In this document: in pieces, positions 1-7,906 of the stretch
Layout: each line of letters starts with the position of its first letter
Position numbering within the stretch: the stretch's first letter is position 1
Assembly: GCA_020637895.1 (NCBI GenBank)
Contig: JACKJP010000002.1
Location: 124,001-188,000, forward strand
Direction: 5' to 3'
Length of the DNA stretch: 64,000 bases
Source: Rhodobiaceae bacterium
GTDB taxonomy: Bacteria; Pseudomonadota; Alphaproteobacteria; Rhizobiales; Tepidamorphaceae
The notes under the pieces: model-generated
Seen by the model: the letters and a program-made list of their open reading frames with translations, nothing else
What the model was told of the DNA's origin: nothing
Database searches by the model: none
Position numbers and translations under genes: made by a program

Positions 1-118
1 CATCCTCAAGAGCTGCCAGCGCGGCATCGAGCGAAAACGCGGTGATGCTCCGGTCCGAGCGGCGGACGATCTCCGACGATCCGAAGCCACAAATGGCGGT
101 TGCACCACTGAGCGTCAT
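1..118 (-). CDS. Thiolase-family protein, N-terminal fragment (cut by window edge)
   Basis: Only the first 39 codons are in the window. They read as a start MTLSGATAICGFGSSEIV followed by a short helix with the pattern ITAFSLDAALAALED. This is the usual N-terminus of the acetyl-CoA acetyltransferase / lipid-transfer-protein branch of thiolases, where a first strand with a GxGxSE-like motif precedes a helix of alternating Ala and Leu. The ATG overlaps the stop of the DUF35 gene just upstream (ATGA), so the two are translationally coupled. DUF35 proteins commonly partner such thiolases in acyl-CoA, steroid or aromatic catabolism. The catalytic part lies outside the window, so substrate and activity cannot be judged. 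Confidence 0.6.
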   Translation of the reverse strand, partial: MTLSGATAICGFGSSEIVRRSDRSITAFSLDAALAALED

Positions 119-531
119 GCGGCGTCTCCCGCCGGTTCGGCATAAGGAAGACGAACGCCGTTCTCCAGAGCACCGAAGCGAATGCTCATGGCGCTGCCGA
201 GCGGCAGATCCTTCACCCGCGGTTCGTGAGCGAGCATATGCATCACGAGGCCTCGCTGCCCGGCGAGTTCAACGGATACGAGAAGCGTCGGCGCTGCAAT
301 CCCCGGGACGGCCTCAAGAAAGATCTCGGTCCAGGAATAGAGCTTGCCGTTTGCGGCAACGTCTTCCCAGACCAGTTCATCGCTCAGGCAATGCGGGCAA
401 CGCGGTGGCGGCGGATAAAACAGGCGATCGCAGTCGTTGCAGCGGGGTAGCGAAAGACGCGCCTCTGCCGTCGCCGTCCAGAACGGCGCCGTTTCGGCGT
501 TGGGCATCGGTACCGGCCGCTGACTGTCCAT
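115..531 (-). CDS. DUF35 OB-fold / zinc-ribbon acyl-CoA-associated protein
   Basis: A 138-residue protein with an N-terminal rubredoxin-like zinc ribbon (CNDC near residue 31 and CPHC near residue 45) followed by an OB-fold (about residues 55-130, with GKLYSWTEI). This is the normal size and order for the DUF35 family. Members bind acyl-CoA and act as small partners of thiolase-like or HMG-CoA-synthase-like enzymes. The downstream thiolase fragment starts inside its stop codon, which fits a two-subunit complex. The reaction cannot be named from this subunit alone. About 190 bp without a gene lies upstream and should hold its promoter; I saw no clear box there. Confidence 0.8.
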   Translation of the reverse strand: MDSQRPVPMPNAETAPFWTATAEARLSLPRCNDCDRLFYPPPPRCPHCLSDELVWEDVAANGKLYSWTEIFLEAVPGIAAPTLLVSVELAGQRGLVMHMLAHEPRVKDLPLGSAMSIRFGALENGVRLPYAEPAGDAA

Positions 532-725
532 CGTTCCTCGCCTGCTGCTGCCGAAAGGTCATGCCTTCGGCGGTTCTTTTTACGCGATTTCACCCCAATC
601 GCGTCAGCTTGTCATTCACTAAAAGCACATTGGCCGAACCATTAGCGCATTTCAAGACCCGACAACAAAGATTCATGCCTGCCCCATGAGCGCAGCCGTC
701 GGTGGCGCCGGCAAAAGTGGGAAAA

Positions 726-1454
726 TCAACTCTCGATCTTGCCGATCATGAATGCGTGCAACCGCGTCATATGTGCGACCATTTCGGCAACGGCGGCATC
801 CTTGTCGCGTCGCCGCAAGTGACCCAGAAACTTCAATCTGGATTCAGCAACGTTCCAGCTGCGGTCGGGACCGAGCCGACGCAGGTAGTCGCGCAATGGT
901 TCGGTGATGGCGCTCATCAGAATGGCCATGGCGCTGTTCTTCGAGGCCCTGGCCAGAAGCGAATAGAATTCGATCGTCAGTTCGGTGCGCTCTTCAAGCC
1001 GGTCAGCGAGGCTGATTTCGGATGTCCTGGCGATGTTTTGTTCAATTGCGTCATAGTCTTCATCGGTTGCCCGCTCGCAGGCCAACTCGATAATTTCCTT
1101 CTGGATGCAAACGCGGGCCTCGGTGAAATCCTGCAGCGATATGCTGCCGAGCATGAGCAGATCATGCATGGTCTGGGTAATCGGCTGATTGTCGCCGCGC
1201 TGAAGGACCGCGCCGCCTTTGGACCCTTTGTGCAACGTGACAACGCCGCTGATCTCAAGGGTGCGGAAAGCTTCCCGCACGGTGGAGCGGCTGACCTGAA
1301 ATTGTTCGGCAAGATCGCGTTCGGAAGGCAGCCTGTCTCCAGGCACGAGATTGCCGGCCTGAATCTCACCGCGAATCTGGTCGCAGATTTCCTCGAAGGC
1401 CCGCCTGGTCTTCACCGGAATGAACGCACCAGTCTTGCGCGCGATCTCACCCAT
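726..1454 (-). CDS. GntR/FadR-family (FCD) transcriptional regulator
   Basis: A 242-residue repressor-type protein. The N-terminal winged helix-turn-helix (about 10-80) carries the GntR signature RLPSERDLAEQFQVSRSTVR, and the C-terminal all-helical FCD ligand domain contains ARVCIQKEIIELA and a late His (MVAHMTRLHAF), typical of metal-assisted carboxylate binding. I chose the ATG at 1454 over an 11-codon extension because a TGGT-N-ACCA-like element lies just upstream (1466-1481), as expected for autoregulation. It follows gabD on the same strand with a gap of about 80 bp, so a likely role is control of gabD or the adjacent acyl-CoA genes in response to an organic acid. The ligand is unknown. 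Confidence 0.88.
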   Translation of the reverse strand: MGEIARKTGAFIPVKTRRAFEEICDQIRGEIQAGNLVPGDRLPSERDLAEQFQVSRSTVREAFRTLEISGVVTLHKGSKGGAVLQRGDNQPITQTMHDLLMLGSISLQDFTEARVCIQKEIIELACERATDEDYDAIEQNIARTSEISLADRLEERTELTIEFYSLLARASKNSAMAILMSAITEPLRDYLRRLGPDRSWNVAESRLKFLGHLRRRDKDAAVAEMVAHMTRLHAFMIGKIES

Positions 1455-1465
1455 TTCAAAAACCC

Positions 1466-1481
1466 TAATGATCAGACCAAT
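1466..1481. promoter_or_regulatory. Candidate FCD-GntR operator upstream of the gntR-type gene
   Basis: Around a central base the sequence reads AATGATC-A-GACCAAT, matching 5 of 7 positions between half-sites. It resembles the TGGT-N-ACCA type operator of FadR/LldR-like regulators. It sits 12-27 bp upstream of the chosen start of the GntR gene and downstream of gabD, fitting autorepression. The palindrome is imperfect and single. Confidence 0.3.
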
Positions 1482-1534
1482 GAACAATAGGGCTGTTCGC
1501 GCGCCGGAGCAACCGATACCGGCAACAGGCGAGA

Positions 1535-3007
1535 TCAGGCCGGCCGCGCGCCGATGCCCATGCAGAGATACTTCACATCGAGATAGTCTTCGACGCCGTA
1601 CTTGCTGCCTTCGCGGCCATGGCCGCTCTGCTTGACTCCGCCGAACGGCGCAACCTCGGTGGATATCAGCCCCTCGTTGATCCCGACGATGCCGAACTGC
1701 AGCGCTTCGGCGACCCGCCAGACCCGCGAAATATCCCTGCCGTAGAAATACGCCGCGAGGCCGAAGATCGTGTCGTTGGCCATGGAGATTGCTTCATCGT
1801 CCGTTCTGAACCGGAAGACCGGGGCGACAGGTCCAAAGATTTCCTCATGGAAAACACGCATGTCGGTGGAGGCTCCGGCAATGACGGTTGGCTCAAAGAA
1901 TGTGCCGCCCAGTTCATGGCGCTTGCCACCCAGCACGATTTCGCCACCCAGCCTGACCGCATCGCCGACGAGCGCTTCGACCTTTTCGGCTGCAGTCTCA
2001 TCGATCAGCGGGCCGATCTCCACGCCATCCTCCATGCCATTGCCGACCTTGAGTGCTCGTGTTCTGGCAGCAAGCTTTTGCACGAAGGCATCGTAAATCC
2101 GATCCTGCGCGAAGATCCGGTTCGCGCATACGCAGGTCTGCCCTGCATTGCGATACTTTGAAGCGATGGCCCCTTCGACAGCCGCATCCAGATCGGCATC
2201 GTCGAAGACGATGAACGGCGCGTTGCCACCAAGCTCCATGGAGGTGCGCTTCATCGTATCCGCGCATTGCTTCACCAACAGCTTGCCGGTCTCCGTGGAA
2301 CCGGTGAAAGAGAGTTTTCGAACGGTCGGATTGGAAGTGAGCTCACCGCCAATTCTGCTCGCCGAACCGGTGATGCAATTGAGAACGCCCGCCGGAATGC
2401 CGGCGCGTTCGGCAAGGACGCAGAGCGCAAGGGCGCTGAGTGGCGTCTGGCTTGCCGGTTTGACGATCATCGTGCAACCCACCGCGAGCGCCGGCCCGAC
2501 CTTTCGTGCGATCATTGCCGCGGGAAAGTTCCACGGCGTTATCGCCGCGCAGACGCCGACCGGCTGTTTGATGACGACGATGCGTCGTTCCTCCGAATAG
2601 CCGGGGATCGTGTCTCCATATACGCGCTTTGCTTCTTCCGAAAACCATTCGATGAAACTTGCCGCATAGACGATCTCACCTTTTGCCTCGGCAAGCGGCT
2701 TGCCCTGCTCTGACGTCATGATCGCGGCCAGATCGTCCTGATGGGCCATGATCAGTTCGAACCATTTCCGCAGGATCGCAGCTCGGTCCTTGCCGGTACG
2801 CGCCGCCCATGCAGGGAAGGCTCGCTCGGCCGCTTCAATGGCGTCCCGGGTATCGCTTGACGATAACGAAGGGACCGCAGCGATCCTCTTGCCGGTCGCG
2901 GGATCGGATACATCAAGGGTTGCGCCATTTGCAGCGCCGACCCAGCGGCCGTTCACGTAGCACTGCTCCCTAAACAGCTGCTTTTCGGTAATCCCTGAAA
3001 TGCTCAT
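1535..3007 (-). CDS. gabD: Succinate-semialdehyde dehydrogenase, NAD(P)+
   Basis: A 490-residue cytosolic aldehyde dehydrogenase oxidising succinate semialdehyde to succinate, the last step of GABA catabolism. The frame stays open 191 codons further upstream, but the ATG at 3007 is preceded by a strong AGGGAGGA ribosome site and gives the normal family length. Visible residues: ITPWNFP (Asn160), the cofactor lysine in IVKPAS, FTGSTETGK, general base Glu258 in MELGG and nucleophile Cys292 in GQTCVC. The second Cys two residues later (C-V-C) is typical of SSADH, where the pair can form a redox switch. A GntR regulator lies downstream. Related glutarate-semialdehyde dehydrogenases are an alternative, less likely substrate class. 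Confidence 0.9.
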   Translation of the reverse strand: MSISGITEKQLFREQCYVNGRWVGAANGATLDVSDPATGKRIAAVPSLSSSDTRDAIEAAERAFPAWAARTGKDRAAILRKWFELIMAHQDDLAAIMTSEQGKPLAEAKGEIVYAASFIEWFSEEAKRVYGDTIPGYSEERRIVVIKQPVGVCAAITPWNFPAAMIARKVGPALAVGCTMIVKPASQTPLSALALCVLAERAGIPAGVLNCITGSASRIGGELTSNPTVRKLSFTGSTETGKLLVKQCADTMKRTSMELGGNAPFIVFDDADLDAAVEGAIASKYRNAGQTCVCANRIFAQDRIYDAFVQKLAARTRALKVGNGMEDGVEIGPLIDETAAEKVEALVGDAVRLGGEIVLGGKRHELGGTFFEPTVIAGASTDMRVFHEEIFGPVAPVFRFRTDDEAISMANDTIFGLAAYFYGRDISRVWRVAEALQFGIVGINEGLISTEVAPFGGVKQSGHGREGSKYGVEDYLDVKYLCMGIGARPA

Positions 3008-3163
3008 GGAGTCCTCCCTTGCCGTTACCGAGGCCACCCGGTCTCGCGCCGCGATGCGCCCCGCGCATTGGGCCCATGCCGTTGAATGGGTGTTCACATC
3101 GCCGTTTCCGCCTATTGTAGTCTCGCACAACGAAGTGCGAACGCACAAAAAGACAGGGAAGAA

Positions 3164-3901
3164 ATGCCGATAAAATCCGTTCGTTCCAGCCAATCCGGCG
3201 ACGCCGGGAATGCGAGAAAGCGCGCGCTGCGCCCCAAGGATGCCGCCACGCTCATCATCTACCGCCGCGAGGGAAAAGATATCAGCCTGCTGATGGGCAA
3301 GCGCGCTTCGACCCATGTCTTTTATCCCGGCGCTTTCGTCTTCCCCGGCGGGCGGGTCGAGCGGGGCGACAGGTTCGCCCCCGCTGTCGACCGCCTGCAT
3401 CCCGTGGTCGAAGGCAAGCTTCTCAAAATGGCCGGGCCGCGCACCGACGCGATGCGCGCCCGCGCCTTCGCGCTCGCCGCCGTTCGCGAAGCCTATGAGG
3501 AAATGGGCGTGTTGATCGGCGAACCCGCCGAAAGCGTCCCGTCCGTCAGCGATCCGGAATGGGCCGCGTTCCTGGCGCACGGGATCGTTCCTTCGATATC
3601 GCGCCTGCGCTTCGTCGCGCGGGCAATCACCCCACCGAGCCAGCCGCGCCGCTTCGACGCGCGATTCTTTGCTGTCGAGGCTGATGCCATCGCCCGCTCA
3701 GTCGAGGTCCCGGACAAGGAACTGGAGGCGCCTGCCTGGGTGACGTTGCCGGAGGCGCGCGAACTCAACCTGCCTCGCATCACGCGGCTGGTGATCGACG
3801 AACTCGAACCGAAGATCCGCAATCGCGATCAGATCGACCCCAATTCGGAAATCACGATGCGCCGCATGGAATACGGCACATTCCGGCGATACGTGCTCTA
3901 G
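3164..3901 (+). CDS. NUDIX hydrolase, long-insertion (NUDT19-like) type
   Basis: A 245-residue protein with a NUDIX fold: FVFPGGRVERGD opens the box and AVREAYEEMGV provides the REXXEEXG metal-binding helix. About 45 residues separate GGRVE from REAYEE, far more than in MutT. This long insertion is typical of the NUDT19/RNU-like branch, which acts on CoA and acyl-CoA derivatives. The ATG at 3164 follows a GGGAAG ribosome site; an upstream extension of 26 codons looks non-coding. A perfect 6+6 inverted repeat (TCGCAC at 3123, GTGCGA at 3135) lies just before the start. It is divergent from gabD. A CoA-pyrophosphatase role fits the acyl-CoA neighbourhood but is inferred. Confidence 0.8.
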   Translation: MPIKSVRSSQSGDAGNARKRALRPKDAATLIIYRREGKDISLLMGKRASTHVFYPGAFVFPGGRVERGDRFAPAVDRLHPVVEGKLLKMAGPRTDAMRARAFALAAVREAYEEMGVLIGEPAESVPSVSDPEWAAFLAHGIVPSISRLRFVARAITPPSQPRRFDARFFAVEADAIARSVEVPDKELEAPAWVTLPEARELNLPRITRLVIDELEPKIRNRDQIDPNSEITMRRMEYGTFRRYVL

Positions 3902-3903
3902 TT

Positions 3904-4761
3904 TCAGACCAGTTCAGCGCGGCCATTGGAGATCGCAACCACGTCACGATCCTTCAGTCGGCTGCGGAAGCTGACAATCTTGCCGTCGATCCAGATGTCG
4001 ACGAGGAAGGTCTCACCGGGAAATACCGGGGCGGTGAAACGGCAGTCGAAACTCTTCAGCTTCGCCGGATCGTAGCCGCAGGCTGTCCGCAGAACCGCAT
4101 GGCAGGCCATGCCGTAGCTGCATAGGCCATGCATGATGGGCTTTGGAAAACCGGCCGACTTCGCCACATCCGGATCCGCATGCAATCGCACCCAATCGCC
4201 GCTCAGCCTGTAGACCAGCGCGATCTGTTCATAGGTCGGGAGCTCGCAGACATGATCGGGCGCGCGGTCTGGCAAGGCATGCGGCGCAGGCGTTGGTCGC
4301 TTCGGACCGCCAAAACCGCCGTCGGCCCGTGCGAAACCGGTCATCTTCAATGTTGCCAGCAGATCGCCATTGCCCTTGTTGTAGAGCTTGCGCTCGGACA
4401 TGACGAGCGCTCCGCGCCCCTCGCCCTTGTCCACGATATCGACAATGCGGCTCTGACCGACAACCGTGCCTGATGTCGGCAACGGCTTGTGCACGGTCAG
4501 ATATTCCTCTCCATGCAGGGTCATGACCTGATTGATGCCGAGTTCCGGATCGTAGGTCCAATCGAAGGATTCGCCGAGAACGACCGCCATCGTCGGCACG
4601 ACATGGAGGTCCTTTTCGTAGACAAAACGAAGCTGGCCGGCATCGCTGATGTCGTTGCCCATGCCGATGCCGAGCGCGTAGAGCATCACATCGCGCTCGG
4701 TATAGGTCTGCTCAACGTCCGGAATCTGGAATTTGAGCGCCCGCTCGTAATTGATTGTCAT
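3904..4761 (-). CDS. MaoC-type (R)-2-enoyl-CoA hydratase, double-hotdog
   Basis: A 285-residue double-hotdog protein of the type-2 enoyl-CoA hydratase family (same architecture as the hydratase part of peroxisomal multifunctional enzyme type 2). The N-terminal hotdog holds the acyl-binding half. The C-terminal hotdog carries the hydratase-2 motif YRLSGDWVRLHADPD followed by HGLCSYG. The catalytic Asp and His are kept, but the usual Asn-Pro after SGDW is replaced by Val-Arg. The expected reaction is reversible hydration of trans-2-enoyl-CoA to (R)-3-hydroxyacyl-CoA. It is convergent with the NUDIX gene (2-bp gap) and divergent from an IclR regulator, which probably controls it. Confidence 0.85.
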   Translation of the reverse strand: MTINYERALKFQIPDVEQTYTERDVMLYALGIGMGNDISDAGQLRFVYEKDLHVVPTMAVVLGESFDWTYDPELGINQVMTLHGEEYLTVHKPLPTSGTVVGQSRIVDIVDKGEGRGALVMSERKLYNKGNGDLLATLKMTGFARADGGFGGPKRPTPAPHALPDRAPDHVCELPTYEQIALVYRLSGDWVRLHADPDVAKSAGFPKPIMHGLCSYGMACHAVLRTACGYDPAKLKSFDCRFTAPVFPGETFLVDIWIDGKIVSFRSRLKDRDVVAISNGRAELV

Positions 4762-4968
4762 GTTGTTCCTCCCTGAAAGCCGGAAGCAGTCATACCGATC
4801 GCCGGGCGAGTTTCAACTCGGGAAAGGACAGGCGCAGCGGACGGGTGCGACGTTATGCACCACTTGCATGGCTTGGAAAGCTGCTCACGCGTTGACTCAG
4901 CGCAACGGCTCAACGATCATTCAAGTGTTAATTGCTTAATTATTCAGCATAAACTTCAGGAGTTTCTA
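4762..4968. promoter_or_regulatory. Divergent promoter region between MaoC hydratase and IclR genes
   Basis: A 207-bp intergenic stretch, AT-rich near the IclR start. It contains a small inverted repeat TAATT-gctt-AATTA (4929-4942), close enough to the iclR-type start (ribosome site AGGAG at 4958) to act as an operator. The 14-mer starting at 4911 recurs in the other MaoC divergent promoter at 41273. No convincing -35/-10 pair was found by eye. Confidence 0.3.
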
Positions 4969-5853
4969 ATGCGTCCCAGTGGGCCAAACGCCCCGCAGCC
5001 GAGCGCCCCTTTGCAGGTCAAGTCTGCCGTTCGCACGCTTCAGATCCTCGAATTCTTCGATCAGATGAGGGAACCGGCGACGGCGGCCGCATTGTCGAAA
5101 ATGCTGCGTTATCCGCAGTCCAGCACGTCCGCCCTGCTGAAAAGCATGGTCACGATGGGCTATCTGGAATTCGACAACCGCAAGAGAACCTATTTCCCGA
5201 CGAGCCGCGTCGCCCTGATCGGCAGCTGGCTCAACCCGATGCTTTTCGCCGAGGGAAATCTCGTCCGGCTCGTTCAGGCCGTTTTCGAACGAACCGGCCA
5301 GATCGTGCTACTGGCTGCACGCAATGGCGACCATGCCCAATATATCCACGTCATCTATCCGAAAGACGACATGCCAAGGCACATCGTCGTCGGCCAGACG
5401 CGATCGCTCGCGACATCCGCCGTCGGCCAGGCGTTGCTGAGCGCCCATGACGACAGCGATATCCGCCAGCTACTCCACCGGCTTAACGCCTACAGACCAG
5501 GCGGCGAAGTTCCCGTCCCCATCAACACGCTGCTCAGGACTATCGCCGATATCCGCCGTGACGGATGGGCGACCAGCCTCAGTCAGGTCGACAAGGGTAC
5601 CGGCATTCTCGCCACGCTGCTGCCAATCGCCACCACGGGCCGTCCGCTTGCCATCGGTCTGGCCGGTCATTCGGAAATGCTGGCATCGCGCCGGGACGAC
5701 CTGGTGCGTGTCATGCACGAGGAAATCGAACGTTTCCTTGGTGTGCCGAAATCACCGACTCATGCTTCCAGCGTTATTGAAGAGCAGCAATCGGTTCGCA
5801 TGGCTCCCCGCGCCCCGGTCAGCAATGGACGGCTCGGCAGGGAATCTGCCTGA
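4969..5853 (+). CDS. IclR-family transcriptional regulator
   Basis: A 294-residue protein with an N-terminal winged helix-turn-helix (about 18-80: VKSAVRTLQILEFF, then AAALSKMLRYPQSSTSALLKS) and a C-terminal GAF-like effector domain (about 95-275). The domain order and length are those of IclR regulators. The ATG at 4969 was chosen because AGGAG precedes it by 6 bases; an in-frame extension lacks a ribosome site. It is divergent from the MaoC hydratase, the usual arrangement for an IclR regulator and its target. The effector is unknown. Its 3' end faces panB with a 9-bp gap. Confidence 0.87.
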   Translation: MRPSGPNAPQPSAPLQVKSAVRTLQILEFFDQMREPATAAALSKMLRYPQSSTSALLKSMVTMGYLEFDNRKRTYFPTSRVALIGSWLNPMLFAEGNLVRLVQAVFERTGQIVLLAARNGDHAQYIHVIYPKDDMPRHIVVGQTRSLATSAVGQALLSAHDDSDIRQLLHRLNAYRPGGEVPVPINTLLRTIADIRRDGWATSLSQVDKGTGILATLLPIATTGRPLAIGLAGHSEMLASRRDDLVRVMHEEIERFLGVPKSPTHASSVIEEQQSVRMAPRAPVSNGRLGRESA

Positions 5854-5862
5854 TTTACCGGC

Positions 5863-6699
5863 TCAGGACTTGTTCGCGCCTGCCGGCTGATCGCCATAAA
5901 CGTGCTCAGGCCCGGGAAAGCTGCGCTTGCGAACGTCGTCAGCATAGGCTGCGATGGCTTTGCCCGCCTCTTCGCCCATTTCCAGATAGCGCTTCACGAA
6001 GCTTGGCCTGAAATCGGTAAACAGACCAAGCATGTCGTCCACGACAAGGATCTGGCCATCGCAGTCGGCGGAGGCGCCGATGCCGATCGTGGGAATGGCG
6101 ATCTTGCGGGTAATGTCACGTGCGAGCGCGTCGTGGACCTTCTCCACAACCACAGCGAAGGCCCCTGCCTCCGTAATGGCCACGGCGTCGCGCATGATGC
6201 GGGCACCGTCAGCACCGCGACCCTGAACCTTGTAGCCGCCGAAAGCGTTCACCGCCTGAGGCGTCAGGCCGATATGAGCCATGACCGGGATGCCGCGCTC
6301 GACAAGAAAATGGATCGTCTCCGCCATCTTCTCCCCGCCTTCGAGCTTGACGGCGCCGCAGCCGGTTTCGGCCATGATGCGCGATGCGTTGGCGAAGGCC
6401 TGCGCAGGACTCTGTTCGTAGGAGCCGAATGGCATGTCGACGACCAGCAACGCCCGCTGAACACCGCGGCGAACCGCCTTTGCATGCATGATCATCATGT
6501 CCAGTGTGACGCCAAGCGTCGAGGTAAGTCCATGAACGACCATGCCGACACTGTCTCCAACCAGCACGAAGTCGCAATGGGGATCGACAAGCCGTGCCAC
6601 CGGCGTCGAGTAGGCTGTCAGCGAGACGATCGGAGCCTGTCCCTTACGGGCGGTGATGTCGGGCGGTGTTAAGGATCTGATCTTGACCGTGGCGCTCAT
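5863..6699 (-). CDS. panB: 3-methyl-2-oxobutanoate hydroxymethyltransferase
   Basis: A 278-residue PanB with the normal length and motifs: VGDSVGMVVHG (metal and substrate site), GAVKLEGG, VMAHIGLTPQAVNAFGGYKVQG-type loop, and ATIGIGA-like late motif (IPTIGIGAS). It transfers a hydroxymethyl group from 5,10-methylene-THF to alpha-ketoisovalerate, giving ketopantoate for pantothenate and CoA synthesis in the cytosol. No panC lies beside it in this window, so the usual panBC pair is split. It is convergent with the IclR gene and sits in an acyl-CoA-rich neighbourhood, which may be coincidence. Confidence 0.95.
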   Translation of the reverse strand: MSATVKIRSLTPPDITARKGQAPIVSLTAYSTPVARLVDPHCDFVLVGDSVGMVVHGLTSTLGVTLDMMIMHAKAVRRGVQRALLVVDMPFGSYEQSPAQAFANASRIMAETGCGAVKLEGGEKMAETIHFLVERGIPVMAHIGLTPQAVNAFGGYKVQGRGADGARIMRDAVAITEAGAFAVVVEKVHDALARDITRKIAIPTIGIGASADCDGQILVVDDMLGLFTDFRPSFVKRYLEMGEEAGKAIAAYADDVRKRSFPGPEHVYGDQPAGANKS

Positions 6700-6788
6700 G
6701 ACGATACCCCGTCACTAAAGTTGGTAAAGGCGGGTTCTTGCACAAATTTGGGGCGTTGCGAAGGCTGCGACCGCATGGCCGCATCGCG

Positions 6789-7238
6789 TCAACCGCGCGG
6801 CTTCAGGAATTTCCAGACCCCATGGGCTGACGCCACAACCTCGCCAGCGCACGTAATCGTGCCCTTCGTGAAAAGGAGCGACGAAGTCCGGCGGGCGATT
6901 GCCGTGCGCCCCTCCAGCCAGTCGCCAACGCGTGCCGGCGCCATGAAATTGGTGTGCAATTGAATGGTGACCTTGCGCTCGGGGGCAACAACGCGCACCT
7001 GAACAGCCATGAAGTGGTCGAGATAGGCCATCAGCATCCCCCCGAAGGCGATGCCGAATTCGTTTGTATGCCGCTCCTCCAGCCGCACCCCATGCACGCC
7101 ACCATCGTCGGCCCGCCGATACCACATCGGCCCGATTTTCTCGGAAAAACCCGACTCTTCTTCCAGAACCCAGCCCTCCCGCGCGGGATCGAGCGGCGCA
7201 CGGAACGAAGCGGCAGTATCGACAGTTTCCGGGTCCAC
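6789..7238 (-). CDS. PaaI-type hotdog thioesterase
   Basis: A 149-residue single-hotdog protein. The motif NEFGIAFGGMLMAYLDH matches the PaaI/4HBT central helix with a conserved Gly-Gly and an acidic residue at the helix end, and VTIQLHTNFMAPARVGDW matches the following strands. Such enzymes hydrolyse acyl- or aryl-CoA in the cytosol. It begins at GTG with GGAG about 9 bases upstream; no ATG fits. It is divergent from a second hotdog thioesterase whose product is only weakly similar, so the two are not a recent duplication. Confidence 0.8.
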   Translation of the reverse strand: MDPETVDTAASFRAPLDPAREGWVLEEESGFSEKIGPMWYRRADDGGVHGVRLEERHTNEFGIAFGGMLMAYLDHFMAVQVRVVAPERKVTIQLHTNFMAPARVGDWLEGRTAIARRTSSLLFTKGTITCAGEVVASAHGVWKFLKPRG

Positions 7239-7386
7239 GAGGGGTTACTCCATATATTCGTGTTGCAGGCGGCGGCAATCTGATCGGATTGCCCGGGAAA
7301 GACAACCCTTTCGCGGCCTTGCGTTTGGATCGCATATGCGCTGTATGACAGCCGCCGACCTGTCACAATGGAAAGTCTCCCAGCCG

Positions 7387-7827
7387 ATGACGAATTCACC
7401 CTCACCCGCTCCCGATCCGGCAGCCGCTGGCTGGACTGCGCTGCCCGTGTCGGGTTCCCCGTTCGTGCGCGAACTGGGGCAATTGTGGAGCAGGCGGGAT
7501 ACCGACGGCGACATCCAGCTGGGGTTCGTTACAAACGCCTCGCACGCCAATCTGCACGGCATCATTCACGGCGGAGTCATGCTGACATTCGCCGACTATA
7601 CGATAGGCGCCATAGGCGCCCGACTGACCGGCAACCCGAATGCGGTGACGATCGACCTGAACATGCAGTTTCTTTCCTCCACCCAGATTGGTGAGTTCGT
7701 GGCGGGAAGCGGTCGCATTCTTCGCCAGACAAAGAGCTTTCTTTTTCTGGAGGGTGAAATGCACGGCCCTGACAGACAGATCGCCGCCTTCACCGGGGTC
7801 TGGAAAACAATAAAGCCGCTGCGCTGA
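7387..7827 (+). CDS. PaaI-type hotdog thioesterase
   Basis: A protein of about 146 residues with the hotdog motif HGGVMLTFADYTIGAIG and the strand VTIDLNMQFLSSTQIG, as in PaaI acyl-CoA thioesterases. The likely substrate is a medium- or aryl-CoA ester. The start is uncertain: in-frame ATGs exist at 7336, 7345 and 7387. I took 7387 because the family core starts shortly after it and GGAAAG lies upstream, though with wide spacing. It is divergent from the thioesterase at 6789-7238 and marks the edge of the metabolic region before the glycolipid cluster. Confidence 0.75.
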   Translation: MTNSPSPAPDPAAAGWTALPVSGSPFVRELGQLWSRRDTDGDIQLGFVTNASHANLHGIIHGGVMLTFADYTIGAIGARLTGNPNAVTIDLNMQFLSSTQIGEFVAGSGRILRQTKSFLFLEGEMHGPDRQIAAFTGVWKTIKPLR

Positions 7828-7906
7828 TGATGCTGAGGTCGACGTTCTTCGCCGGCCTAATGGCCGCCGCCATGCAGACGCGATCCCTCATGTGGGGTAA
7901 GCGCCG

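Noticed and set aside
3008..3580. 191-codon upstream extension of the gabD frame
   Set aside because: It crosses the divergent promoter and the NUDIX gene, and a strong ribosome site marks ATG 3007. The extension has no aldehyde dehydrogenase similarity.
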